Shown here: piece by piece, positions 17,753 to 26,430 of the stretch
Layout: each line of letters begins with the position of its first letter
Numbering within the stretch: the first letter of the stretch is position 1
NCBI RefSeq assembly: GCF_963678225.1
Contig: NZ_OY782764.1
Coordinates: forward strand, 2,175,001-2,239,000
Length of the DNA stretch: 64,000 nt
Direction of reading: 5' to 3'
DNA from: an uncultured Cohaesibacter sp.
GTDB lineage: Bacteria > Pseudomonadota > Alphaproteobacteria > Rhizobiales > Cohaesibacteraceae
Position numbers and translations under genes: made by a program
The notes under the pieces: model-generated
What the model was told of the DNA's origin: nothing
What the model saw: the letters and a program-made list of their open reading frames with translations, nothing else
The model's database searches: none

Positions 17753-18748
17753 ATGAAGCCCTCGATTTTTTCACCCGCCAGCCTTGTGGCTGCTGCGGCA
17801 ATGACGCTTTGTGTCTCTGCAACCATGCCTGCAAATGCGGCCGATGTGACCATCCGTTGGGGTGACGTCGTTGGCGGATCGCATCCTCAGGTGATGATGA
17901 TCGACAAGGTTGCTGACATCGTTTCCAAGAAGAGTGATGGCCGGATCGAGATCCAGTCCTTCCCGGGTGGCCAGCTCGGTGGCTCTCGCGACATGATCGA
18001 AGCCGTCAGCTCTGGCGTGCAGCATATCGTGACTGAAGGGGCCGCCAACTTCGGCCAGTGGGTGCCATGGATTTCTGTCGTTGAAGCGCCTTTCATCTGG
18101 AAGACGCCAGAGCAGATGATCTCTGTTCTCAATGGCGAAATGCTTGATGAAATCAACGCACAGCTTGCTCCAGCGGGTATGCATGCCATTTCCGCGCTCT
18201 ATTACGGTACGCGCCACCTGACCACCAGCGACAAGGAAATCAAGACCGTTGCTGATATGGAAGGATTCAAGGTTCGCGTGCCGCAGAATGACGTGTTTGT
18301 GGCCATGGCCAAGGCATGGGGTGCCAAGCCGACGCCGATCAACTTCAATGAGTTGTATCTTGCTCTGCAGCAGGGACTGGTCGATGGTCAGGAAAACCCG
18401 CTGCCGACCATCAAGTCCGGCAAGCTGAACGAAGTGCAGAAATACATCATCCTGACCGGCCACATCCGCACGCCGCGCATGGTTGTCGTCAATAATGACT
18501 TCTGGATGGGCCTCAGTGAAGAAGACCGCACCATCATCACCGATGCAGTCAAGGAAGCCAGCACCTGGGCAAACGAAGAGATCATGAAGCAGGAAGACAG
18601 TCTGATCAGCGAATTCAAGGCTGGTGGCGTCACCGTGATCGAGCCGGATGTTGAGAGCTTCCGCAAGGCTACGGTTGATGCGGTTCCCCCTCTCTTCACC
18701 GAAGTCTGGGGTGAAGGCACCTACGAGAAACTCCAGAATATGGAGTAA
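17753..18748 (+). CDS. dctP: TRAP transporter substrate-binding protein (DctP family)
   Basis: The 331-residue periplasmic receptor delivers a carboxylated solute to the DctQM permease. The signal peptide covers residues 1-29 (PANA/AD). The conserved ligand-binding arginine appears in the family motif FKVRVP, and the GLVDGQENP motif follows. GGGAGG precedes the ATG. Operon partners follow after a hairpin, and a GntR regulator gene ends the cluster. The substrate is unknown; sugar acids such as hexuronates are common for this subfamily. Confidence 0.92.
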   Translation: MKPSIFSPASLVAAAAMTLCVSATMPANAADVTIRWGDVVGGSHPQVMMIDKVADIVSKKSDGRIEIQSFPGGQLGGSRDMIEAVSSGVQHIVTEGAANFGQWVPWISVVEAPFIWKTPEQMISVLNGEMLDEINAQLAPAGMHAISALYYGTRHLTTSDKEIKTVADMEGFKVRVPQNDVFVAMAKAWGAKPTPINFNELYLALQQGLVDGQENPLPTIKSGKLNEVQKYIILTGHIRTPRMVVVNNDFWMGLSEEDRTIITDAVKEASTWANEEIMKQEDSLISEFKAGGVTVIEPDVESFRKATVDAVPPLFTEVWGEGTYEKLQNME

Positions 18749-18764
18749 TCCCTCTTCATTCTCC

Positions 18765-18792
18765 GGACGGGCGTTCAGTTGAGCGCCCGTCC
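18765..18792 (+). promoter_or_regulatory. Intercistronic stem-loop after dctP
   Basis: GGACGGGCG (18765-18773) pairs perfectly with CGCCCGTCC (18784-18792) over a 10-nt loop, 17 nt after the binding-protein stop. No U-tract follows. It sits in the 190-nt gap before the membrane subunits and likely raises binding-protein message relative to permease message. Confidence 0.6.
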
Positions 18793-18938
18793 TCTTCAAG
18801 ACAACACCGGACACACGCCCCCATCATTTCGCGGGATGGCGTATCCGGTTGAAAAATGTGGCGTGTTCCATTGGCTGCCAGTCAGTCGCCCCGTCAGTCT
18901 GATGCTGAAGGATATGCGCCGGATCCGAGGAGGCCATC

Positions 18939-19451
18939 TTGTTTTCTCTACGCCGTCTCGTCGATGCCATTTTCAAGGTTCTCAGCGGTTTTGCCATCGT
19001 GCTGTTCACCTTGTTGTTCGTGGTTGTCATGACGCAGATCATTCTCCGCTATCTCTTCAACTCTCCGCTCGTCTGGAGTGATGAATTTGCACAATATGCC
19101 TTTATCTGGCTGTGTTTCATCGGCTGGCTGATGGCGAGCCGCAACAATCAGCATATCGTGATTACCACCGTGATCGGACGGCTTTCCGAAAGCAACCGCA
19201 AGATCATGCTGTTTTTCATCGAAATTGCGGCGATCATCTTCTCTTGCGTCATGCTCTATGAGGGCTATGCCATCACCTTGCGCAACGTCACGGTGAGCAC
19301 GGCAAGCCTGTTTTTCCCTTTTGCCGTGGTCTACGCCATCGTGCCGGTTTTCGCCGCTGTGGCCATTCTGGTTTCTCTGGTCAAGATTCTCGACCTGTTT
19401 GTGCCTGAAGCTGCCCAAGAGGCTTCCGAAAACGGGGAGACGCGCTCATGA
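18939..19451 (+). CDS. dctQ: TRAP transporter small membrane subunit (DctQ family)
   Basis: The 170-residue protein has four hydrophobic helices and the family motif WSDEFAQYAFIWLCFIG. It pairs with the large subunit. The start is a TTG at 18939-18941, chosen because GAGGAGG lies just upstream and no in-frame ATG fits; a TTG start may lower its translation. The stop overlaps the dctM start by 4 bp. Confidence 0.88.
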   Translation: MFSLRRLVDAIFKVLSGFAIVLFTLLFVVVMTQIILRYLFNSPLVWSDEFAQYAFIWLCFIGWLMASRNNQHIVITTVIGRLSESNRKIMLFFIEIAAIIFSCVMLYEGYAITLRNVTVSTASLFFPFAVVYAIVPVFAAVAILVSLVKILDLFVPEAAQEASENGETRS

Positions 19452-20737
19452 CTGAAACCATGTTCATGATCCTGCCGATCTGGTTCATTGCCATCATCAT
19501 CGGCTTTCCGCTCTATCTGGCCATCAGTCTGGCCGGTACGGCCTTCATTGTCATCAATGGGATTCCCGCGCTTGCCGTGCCACAGAAAATCGTCATGGCT
19601 GCCAATTCCTTCCCGCTTCTGGCTGCGCCTTTCTTTATTTTGATGGGCAATGTGATGAACTATTCTGGTGTCACGACTCGTCTTTTCCGCTTCGTCTCGG
19701 TTATTTCGAGTTGGATGCGGGGCGGGCTCGCGCACGCCAACATTATCGCCAGTGTGGTGTTCGCCGGTATGAGTGGATCTGCGGTTGCCGATGCTGGCGG
19801 GTTGGGCGCGCTCGAAATCAAAGCGATGAAGGATGCTGGCTATCGGTCTGATCTGGCGGTTGCCGTTACGTCTGCTTCGGCCACCATCGGGCCGATTCTT
19901 CCCCCAAGTCTGCCCATGGTGATCTATGGTGTGACGGCAGAAGCCTCGATCGGGTCGCTGTTTGTGGGCGCTATCGTGCCGGGCCTTTTGATGGCGTTGG
20001 CGCTGATGGTAACGGTTCGGGCTATTGCCAAACGCCACAATCTGCCTCGGGACAAGTTTCCCGGGCTGTGTGAGGTTGGCCGGGCCTTCTGTGATGCCTT
20101 CTTTGCCTTGATGACGCCGGTCATCCTGCTCGGCGGCATCATGTCGGGTGTCTTCACCCCAACCGAGGCCGCGGTTGTTGCGGCAGCCTACGCGCTGGTG
20201 GTTGGTGGTCTCGTCTATCGCGATTTCAGCCTTTCCGATCTGCCTCAGGTTATTCTCAGCACGGTTCAGACCACTGGTCTGGTGATGGCGCTGGTGATGA
20301 CTGCCGGTCTGCTCGGCTGGGCGCTTTCGGTTGCCCGGATTCCCTTCATGGTCGGTTCTCTGCTGGCGGATATTTCGCATAACCCGTTGATCTTCCTTCT
20401 GATCGTCAACATCTCATTGCTGGTTGTCGGGCTTTTCATGGAAGCTATCGCGGCGATGCTGATCCTCATCCCGATCTTTGTGCCTGTGGCCATGGCCAAT
20501 GGCATCGACCCAACCCAGTTCGGGGTGCTGTTCGTGCTCAATCTGATGATTGGCACAATCACGCCACCGGTGGGGGTCGTGCTGTTTCTGACCGCATCAA
20601 TTGCTGATGTGCCGCCTGAGCGGGCCATTCGTGCGATGATTCCGTTCCTGATCCCTCTGATCGTGGTTCTGGGGGCGGTTACCTGCATTCCGAGCCTCAC
20701 GACCTGGTTGCCCCATCTTCTGGGGTTGGGGGGATAG
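19448..20737 (+). CDS. dctM: TRAP transporter large permease subunit (DctM family)
   Basis: This 429-residue, about 12-helix sodium-coupled permease forms the transport channel of the TRAP system. Typical motifs are GMSGSAVADAGGLG (residues 99-112) and the C-terminal NLMIGTITPPVGVVLF. It is translationally coupled to dctQ by an ATGA overlap. Confidence 0.93.
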   Translation: MTETMFMILPIWFIAIIIGFPLYLAISLAGTAFIVINGIPALAVPQKIVMAANSFPLLAAPFFILMGNVMNYSGVTTRLFRFVSVISSWMRGGLAHANIIASVVFAGMSGSAVADAGGLGALEIKAMKDAGYRSDLAVAVTSASATIGPILPPSLPMVIYGVTAEASIGSLFVGAIVPGLLMALALMVTVRAIAKRHNLPRDKFPGLCEVGRAFCDAFFALMTPVILLGGIMSGVFTPTEAAVVAAAYALVVGGLVYRDFSLSDLPQVILSTVQTTGLVMALVMTAGLLGWALSVARIPFMVGSLLADISHNPLIFLLIVNISLLVVGLFMEAIAAMLILIPIFVPVAMANGIDPTQFGVLFVLNLMIGTITPPVGVVLFLTASIADVPPERAIRAMIPFLIPLIVVLGAVTCIPSLTTWLPHLLGLGG

Positions 20738-20752
20738 GCTTTCGAACCTTGT

Positions 20753-20782
20753 CGCCAGACCTTGTCATGCTTTGGTCTGGCG
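20753..20782 (+). terminator. Stem-loop after dctM
   Basis: CGCCAGACC (20753-20761) pairs with GGTCTGGCG (20774-20782) over a 12-nt loop, 15 nt after the dctM stop. There is no clear U-tract, so it may be a weak terminator or 3'-end stabiliser before the regulator gene. Confidence 0.45.
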
Positions 20783-20926
20783 GCTCATGATGTCCCCGCC
20801 TGTCGGGATTGACCCGGCTGTTTCGAATAGGTAACTAGATACGCGAATGACCCAATGATGTTTGGCCTTCATGCTCCTCTGCTAAGAATCTGAAATGGTG
20901 CGTCAGGGTCCCGGAACAAGCAGACC

Positions 20927-21577
20927 ATGAAGCTTAGTGACAAAGCCTACGAAAAATTCAAATACCATCTGATGATGGGGGACCTAAAACCCGGCCAGTT
21001 CATTTCGCAACGCGAACTGGCGACCATGACCGGTGTCCCTCTCGCGCCAGTGCGGGAAGCTCTGTTGCGCCTGGAGCTGGAAGGGGTTGTCCAGATAGCC
21101 CCGCAGCGCGGCATCCAGATTGTCGAAGTGAGCTTGCGGTTCATTCGCGACACCTATCAGTTACGTATGATGATCGAGAAGGAAGCGGCCGCCAAATTCG
21201 CAGGCAACGCCAGCGAAGCCATGATCAGCCAACTGCGTGAGGTTCATAGGTCTGTGATTGCGCGCGTCGATGAGGAGGGGCCTGGCGATGATCTCCTGAA
21301 AGATGCGCAAGGCATCGATGACAGCCTGCACGATACCATTGTGTCTTCGCTCGGCAATGAGTTGGTCGACTGGCTCTATGCGATGAATAATCAGCGTATC
21401 CAGTTGATCCGACTGGCGCACGGGCATCTGACGCTGATAACGCCGGGCACCTTCCGTCAGGTGATGACCGAGCATATGGCCATTATTGAAGCGCTGGAAA
21501 GCCACGATCCTGACGCCGCTGCCTCTGCTATTGAGAAGCATCTAACAGCCGCGCTCCATAGGGCACTGGGGCTTTAG
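20927..21577 (+). CDS. GntR-family (FCD) transcriptional regulator
   Basis: The 216-residue protein has an N-terminal winged helix (QRELATMTGVPLAPVREALLRLE, about residues 27-49) and an FCD ligand domain with metal-binding-type histidines in the C-terminal half. FCD regulators usually sense organic acids and control the adjacent transporter, so it probably controls the TRAP genes upstream. It is convergent with the isomerase-like gene. Confidence 0.87.
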   Translation: MKLSDKAYEKFKYHLMMGDLKPGQFISQRELATMTGVPLAPVREALLRLELEGVVQIAPQRGIQIVEVSLRFIRDTYQLRMMIEKEAAAKFAGNASEAMISQLREVHRSVIARVDEEGPGDDLLKDAQGIDDSLHDTIVSSLGNELVDWLYAMNNQRIQLIRLAHGHLTLITPGTFRQVMTEHMAIIEALESHDPDAAASAIEKHLTAALHRALGL

Positions 21578-21674
21578 GTTCTCGCTTTCGTCTTATTTGC
21601 GCCATTCCGATTGCGAGTCTGGCGCTCTGGCTGTGTCTCAAGCAGGCCTCAACTCTATGGAATTTCGACTAAAA

Positions 21675-21707
21675 ATCCCCGTTGCAAGATTTGGCTGCAA
21701 CGGGAAT
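21675..21707 (-). terminator. Intrinsic terminator of the second rhamnose-type operon
   Basis: On the minus strand CCCGTTGCA and TGCAACGGG (21678-21704) form a 9-bp stem, followed by GATTTTTAG. It lies just after the isomerase-like stop and is convergent with the GntR gene. Confidence 0.7.
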
Positions 21708-21730
21708 GTATTCTCATCTGCCTCTGATAT

Positions 21731-23152
21731 CTAGCAGATGCGGTTGGTCTCAATCCCGAGGATCTTGGCAATCGCTTCGATCTCGGCTCCCTTGTGGCCG
21801 ACCCCGATAGCACAATGGTGAGCCGGGCCGCCAAGGCTCCAATTCTTCGTGAAGGCCTTTGCCCCGATGGGGAAGCTGTAGTTGGAATTGGTATTGCCGA
21901 TATCCAGCACGTCTCCGGCAACCGACTGCCCTTCAGCATATTGCAGCACCACTTCGCCGGTGCGCTTCTCCACCACGGACAGGAAGGTGACCGGCCCGTT
22001 GGCAACGGACATCTGGATGGAAACACCCTTGCCCGGCTTGCCGTGATAGACCGGAAGCTCGACTAGCTTGACCTCTCCTTCGGCGATTTTCGGGTGGGCC
22101 GGACCATCGTGGCCCCACTGCACCAGATCTGCGTCGAAATTCATGCCATAGGGTTCGGAGAAGGAGCCGCCGGCACCAAGCAGGCTCATGATCTTCATTG
22201 CCAGAACATTCTTGATTTCGCCTTCTCCGGCGACCGGCACATCGCGGGCCGTGAGCAGGGTGTTGCCCAGAATGACCGAGGTGATGATATTCTCTTCAGG
22301 GGATGCTGGACGGCCCTCGTAATAATAGGCCATGGCGCCAAGACCATGTTCCTCAACAAGCCGGTCAAGCGCGCAGGAAGTAACGACGGCCCGATCCACT
22401 TCGGCTGGATCGCAGCTATCTTCCACCTTCATGACTGCATGCAGCTCTTCAACCTTGGCTTTTTTCTGCTCTGGCGTGACGGCGTTGCGATATTCGAGCA
22501 ATTCGCACATCTCCAGAATATCGAAGCGGATACCAAGGCGGGAAGACAGGTTGGTGACGTCCGAATAGGTGTCATACATGCCCTGGAAATTGTGCCCCAG
22601 AATGCCGACATTGGTGGTGCCAAGGGTCTTTACCGTCTTGAGTGCGGTGATGTAGGCGTAGATTTCGTTCCAGCTTGCATCATCATCAAGATAGCCCACC
22701 ACCATTTCGTATGGAATGGCCGCGCGATTGAAGACATTGGCCAGTTCCGGCGCCGTACAAGCCTGACAATGGGCAAGCCATTGACCGGTGCGGGTGCCGC
22801 GGTCTTCCACGCTATTGATTTCATTGACCGGCACGCGGGTTTGCGGCTGCAAGGCAAGAACGAGGACCGGTTTGCCTATATGCTGGACCAGCGGCAGGAT
22901 GGAGCCACTTTTCGCGTAGGTCGTGATGTAGAGCACAAGGGCATCGACGGAAGCATCGCGAAATTTTTCTTCAACGCCCTCGCTCATTTCTACGCTATCA
23001 ACCAGACCTCCATTGACGATTTCCACTCCGGATTTGGCGATATTCTGGCCAACCTGATCGAGATAGCCTTCCAGTTGTGCCTTGAGGCCGTCAAACTGGG
23101 GCCAGTAGGTATCAAGGCCAATACCGAATACGCCTAGCTTGAGGTTTGTCAT
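21731..23152 (-). CDS. L-fucose/L-arabinose isomerase-family protein
   Basis: This 473-residue cytoplasmic protein belongs to the FucI/AraA-fold superfamily (COG2407-like), which interconverts aldoses and ketoses with a divalent metal. Family features include the N-terminal Rossmann-like domain ([15 protein letters not shown]) and a metal-site region with acidic residues and [12 protein letters not shown] near residue 444. It is shorter than classical FucI (about 590). Being next to a rhamnose mutarotase and RhaT symporter, it may be a second, non-homologous L-rhamnose isomerase or act on another 6-deoxy sugar. The exact substrate is open. Confidence 0.72.
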   Translation of the reverse strand: MTNLKLGVFGIGLDTYWPQFDGLKAQLEGYLDQVGQNIAKSGVEIVNGGLVDSVEMSEGVEEKFRDASVDALVLYITTYAKSGSILPLVQHIGKPVLVLALQPQTRVPVNEINSVEDRGTRTGQWLAHCQACTAPELANVFNRAAIPYEMVVGYLDDDASWNEIYAYITALKTVKTLGTTNVGILGHNFQGMYDTYSDVTNLSSRLGIRFDILEMCELLEYRNAVTPEQKKAKVEELHAVMKVEDSCDPAEVDRAVVTSCALDRLVEEHGLGAMAYYYEGRPASPEENIITSVILGNTLLTARDVPVAGEGEIKNVLAMKIMSLLGAGGSFSEPYGMNFDADLVQWGHDGPAHPKIAEGEVKLVELPVYHGKPGKGVSIQMSVANGPVTFLSVVEKRTGEVVLQYAEGQSVAGDVLDIGNTNSNYSFPIGAKAFTKNWSLGGPAHHCAIGVGHKGAEIEAIAKILGIETNRIC

Positions 23153-23232
23153 GTAAAATTCTCCAGATAATTAAATGCTTTGCTATGAGCCGAGACAGTC
23201 TTGTTGCTGCGACCGCCTCTTTGGCGCGGGGC

Positions 23233-23547
23233 TTAGGCCAGATAGAAGACTTCTTTGAGCGGGATGCAGACCGGCGAGTCATCGGGGTTGGTTTCCATGA
23301 TGTCCGCCATATAGCTCCACCATTTCTGCACGATTTCCTCTGCCCCGAGATCGGCAGCACCGGCCTCACTGGAGACCTTCTGAACCGCGAACAGTTCGTT
23401 GGTTGTTGCGTCGAAATAGATGGCATAGTCGGAAATGCCTGCGTCCCTGAGAAGATTGACCAGCTCAGGCCAGATTTCTGCGTGGCGGCGCTGATATTCC
23501 TTGGCGACATCGCCAATCAGCTTCATCTTGAATGCTTCGCGTTTCAT
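23233..23547 (-). CDS. rhaM: L-rhamnose mutarotase
   Basis: The 104-residue dimeric alpha/beta-barrel protein interconverts the alpha and beta anomers of L-rhamnose so that the isomerase gets the right form. The family motif EYQRRHAEIWPEL (residues 17-29) holds the catalytic His22 and flanking residues, and the C-terminal KWWSYMADIMETNPD is diagnostic. It starts at the ATG at 23545-23547 with GGAGGGGG upstream and lies 12 nt after rhaT. Confidence 0.93.
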   Translation of the reverse strand: MKREAFKMKLIGDVAKEYQRRHAEIWPELVNLLRDAGISDYAIYFDATTNELFAVQKVSSEAGAADLGAEEIVQKWWSYMADIMETNPDDSPVCIPLKEVFYLA

Positions 23548-23559
23548 GAGATCCCCCTC

Positions 23560-24585
23560 CTAGTTGGCCGCAATGCCGATAACGATGGTGGAGCAGATGA
23601 TGACTCCCATGCCCGCATACTGGACACGGCGGGTGAGTGCGCTGCTGCCGACCCATTCCTTCATCAGGAAGCCGAACAGGCCGCCGCAGAAGACGAGCAG
23701 GGACATATGAAGGGTCCAACTGATGAAGCCGAGATTCGAACCGACCATCTGGACGTGCCCCCAGCCATAGAAGAAGAACTGCAAATACCAGATCACACCG
23801 CCAGCCATGGACATAAGAGTGTTGCGAACGAGGCCGCTGCGGTCCTCCCGAATTTTCTGGATTGTGTTGTTCTGGCGGGCTTTGTAGATGCAGTAAACGG
23901 CGTTGGTGGTGAAACCGCCCAGCATGATGATCACGTAGCTCGGCATGATCTGGTAAAGTGGATCGACACCCAGCTCGACCGCCAGATTCTGCATCGGTTG
24001 GCCTGCTTCGATGGCAAAGGCCATGAAGGCACTCAGCACACCGCAAATAACAGCGATGATGACGCCCTTCTTGAGGTTAAACTCATCGCTTTTCTCGCCG
24101 GTTTCCGCTTCCTTGCGTCGTCCAGCCTGAGAGCATACGAAGATACCGACCACGGCCAGAAGGACACCGCCCAGAGCGATCAAGCCCGAGGTTGTTGATA
24201 CAAAATGTCCGATCTGACCATCGACTATGGGGGGCATGAGGGTCCCGACAACAAGCGTGATGCCGATTGCCACGCCATAACCGACTGACAGGCCTAGATA
24301 CCGCATGGTCATGCCGAAGGTCAGGCCACCAATGCCCCACAGTGCGCCTAGTAGATAGGTCTTGATCAAAACACTGGCCGGAATGGCCGCATAAAAGGCT
24401 CCCAAGTCTGGCAAAAGCAGACTGGATATCAAAATTGGCATGATGATCCAGGATGCTATGCCATTGAGAAACCAAGAGGCTTCCCATTCCCAGTTTTTGA
24501 CCAGAGAGATCGGAATGTAGAATGAGGAAGCCGCCAAGGCTCCCAGCAAGTGATAGAATATCCCCAGATTAGCCGAGTATTCCAT
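23560..24585 (-). CDS. rhaT: L-rhamnose/proton symporter
   Basis: This 341-residue, ten-helix membrane protein resembles RhaT of the drug/metabolite superfamily and imports L-rhamnose with protons. RhaT-like signatures include HLLGALAASSFYIPISLVK, GGFTTNAVYCIYK and WYLQFFFYGWG. The start at 24583-24585 follows GAGGAAAATGGGAA; an earlier in-frame start at 24651 would add 22 poorly matching residues. Rhamnose can thus enter by this symporter or by the ABC system at the left edge. Confidence 0.88.
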   Translation of the reverse strand: MEYSANLGIFYHLLGALAASSFYIPISLVKNWEWEASWFLNGIASWIIMPILISSLLLPDLGAFYAAIPASVLIKTYLLGALWGIGGLTFGMTMRYLGLSVGYGVAIGITLVVGTLMPPIVDGQIGHFVSTTSGLIALGGVLLAVVGIFVCSQAGRRKEAETGEKSDEFNLKKGVIIAVICGVLSAFMAFAIEAGQPMQNLAVELGVDPLYQIMPSYVIIMLGGFTTNAVYCIYKARQNNTIQKIREDRSGLVRNTLMSMAGGVIWYLQFFFYGWGHVQMVGSNLGFISWTLHMSLLVFCGGLFGFLMKEWVGSSALTRRVQYAGMGVIICSTIVIGIAAN

Positions 24586-25011
24586 TTCCCATTTTCCTCG
24601 CAACATATGACAGGGTCGCAGAGACAAGGGATTAGCAGACGGGCATAGCATCCGCGCTTTCCGAAAAGCCGCAAATACCAGTATGGGCCTTTAGGATGGG
24701 TGCTTTCTGCGATTTGTTGCTGCAGCCGACCCGCCAAAAGACAAGGCTTCACTGTAGGTGCCTGTGTTTTCACAAGCCCATTTTCCCTCATGACACGCGG
24801 CTACCGGATTAAATCACGCCAGATCTCATTCTGCTAAGTTCCTCCCACGAACTGTATCGTATCTATTTTGGATAGCTCGCAGAACTCCATTCCCAAACTG
24901 CGAGCTGGGTAAAGCTTACGCATCTCGATGCTTGGAAATAATAGGCATTACTACTAATTATGTTTTCTAAAATGATCCATATGATATCAAAATTGATTTT
25001 GGGGAGGGGCG
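24586..25011. other. Divergent promoter region between rhaT and an AraC gene
   Basis: This 426-bp AT-rich region must contain the promoters for the rhaT operon and the divergent AraC regulator. I did not find a convincing paired half-site or unambiguous -35/-10 boxes. Confidence 0.4.
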
Positions 25012-25872
25012 ATGCGAAACTATTTCGTCTATTTGCCGGATAATGGACTGTGCGATGCATGGCGATGCACCGCTATCTCCATGGGGCACACGGTCATCCC
25101 ACCTGGCAGCATCTATCCGCCACGCCGGCACCCGGATGATCACCATCTTGATTGGCGCAACGGGCGTATTTTACAGGCCTATCAGATCGTCTATATCAGC
25201 GCAGGGCAGGGAACCTTTGAATATGGGCCCGAGCACACCAGAGTGGCGATCCAGACGGGAGATATATTTGTGCTCTTCCCCGGGGTGTGGCATCGCTATG
25301 AGCCTGACCCGGCCATGGGCTGGACAGAGAATTGGATTGAATGCAAGAGCGCAGCCTATGATAGCCTGACGGAGAAAGGGCTGCTATCGCCTGATCGCCC
25401 CGTGATGCATAGCAATGGGCACATATCGGACCTTTTTGTGCGGATTCATCAACTGGCCCTAGAAGGGGCAACAGACAATCAAGCGCTTTTGTCTACGCAG
25501 GCGCTTTCACTTCTGTCTCTGTTGGCGCGTCCTCGTGAGGAGGTCTCGCGCAAATACGAACAAATCGTCGATGCGGTGCGCATGTATTTGCTTGAGCACC
25601 ACACACAAGTGTTGGATATGGATGAGCTGGCCCGTCATTTCGGCATCAGCTACTCCTATCTGAGGCGGTTGTTCCGTGAGCAGACCGGTGTATCAATCAA
25701 GCAATTCCAGCTTAATATACGGCTTCAGAGAGGCTGCGATTTTCTGATCAATACCGATAAATCGATCAAAGAGATTGCCTCTCTTCTCGGCTTTGCCAAT
25801 ACATTCCATTTCTCGAAGTTTTTCAGCAAAGAGAAAGGGATGTCTCCAACGGAGTGGCGGAAAAGAAGATAA
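25012..25872 (+). CDS. AraC-family regulator of the second rhamnose-type locus
   Basis: The 286-residue protein has a cupin-like effector domain (RHPDDHHLDWRNGRILQAYQ) and a C-terminal AraC DNA-binding domain with two helix-turn-helix motifs (LARHFGISYSYLRRLFREQT and IASLLGFANTFHFSKFFSKE). GGGGAGGGG precedes the ATG. Being divergent from rhaT-rhaM-isomerase, it probably activates that operon in response to its sugar. Confidence 0.88.
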   Translation: MRNYFVYLPDNGLCDAWRCTAISMGHTVIPPGSIYPPRRHPDDHHLDWRNGRILQAYQIVYISAGQGTFEYGPEHTRVAIQTGDIFVLFPGVWHRYEPDPAMGWTENWIECKSAAYDSLTEKGLLSPDRPVMHSNGHISDLFVRIHQLALEGATDNQALLSTQALSLLSLLARPREEVSRKYEQIVDAVRMYLLEHHTQVLDMDELARHFGISYSYLRRLFREQTGVSIKQFQLNIRLQRGCDFLINTDKSIKEIASLLGFANTFHFSKFFSKEKGMSPTEWRKRR

Positions 25873-26052
25873 AGCATTGGACGGGGCTCACCTTTGACAA
25901 TCGCGCCATTTTCAAAACCGATCCTCCTCACACAAAGAAAGAGGAGAACGAGAAGTGTGATCCTTGACCTTTATTGGCAAAGTGTTGTGCGGCGAGAAGA
26001 GACTGCGCTGATCTGTCAATTGACAGGTCAAGGCAATTGCAACAGAAATTGG

Positions 26053-26230
26053 GTGTCGGTTTCCAAAAGGAATGAAAAGGGAATCCGGTGTGTGGCAAGA
26101 CGTGTGCCTTGTCGTGAATCCGGAGCTGCCCCCGCAACTGTAAACAGAGAATGCTTTTCTCTTTTGCCACTGGTTCGAGCCGGGAAGGTAGAAAAGCATA
26201 TTGACCTGTGAGCCAGGAGACCTGCCGACA
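26053..26230 (+). ncRNA. Cobalamin riboswitch
   Basis: The stretch carries the conserved B12-riboswitch landmarks in order: GGGAATCCGGTG (26080-26091), the B12 box segment GCTGCCCCCGCAACTGTAA near 26126-26144, GCCACTGG, GCCGGGAAGG and GTGAGCCAGGAGACCTGCC. P1 can be closed by TGTCGG (26053-26058) with CCGACA (26225-26230). It should switch off the downstream transporter genes when adenosylcobalamin is abundant. A weak hairpin with a T-run (26265-26293) could be the terminator of the expression platform. Confidence 0.93.
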
Positions 26231-26264
26231 TGCCACTCATTCAGATCTGGGCGGGGTGCTCCAG

Positions 26265-26293
26265 AAGGAAGGTCTTTTTTGTATTCCTTTTTT
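26265..26293 (+). terminator. Possible riboswitch expression-platform terminator
   Basis: AAGGAA (26265-26270) can pair with TTCCTT (26284-26289), followed by TTTT. The 6-bp stem with 13-nt loop is weak, so the switch might instead act on translation or through Rho. Confidence 0.3.
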
Positions 26294-26430
26294 CAAACTG
26301 GTGTCGTATTTGGCCTGCCTGCTGCCACGGGGCGCTTGCCTCATGCCAGAATGTTCCCTTGGACTCTGGCTACTGACGGCCTCGGAATCTGTGTGAATTT
26401 TCTTCCCCATTCCTTGAAAATGGTCATGTC

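Noticed and set aside
17771-18814. Long minus-strand open frame (347 codons) antisense to the first dctP
   Set aside because: The plus-strand frame encodes a complete TRAP receptor; the antisense product is His/Asp-rich shadow sequence.
22094-23137. Long plus-strand open frame antisense to the isomerase-like gene
   Set aside because: The minus-strand frame has family motifs, operon context and a terminator; the antisense frame has none.
5411-24970. Similarity between ACTAATCAATGTTTTAAAA (upstream of rhaB) and ACTAATTATGTTTTCTAAAA (upstream of the rhaT-side AraC gene)
   Set aside because: The match needs a gap and is in AT-rich DNA, so chance is a good explanation; no symmetrical half-sites support it as an AraC target.
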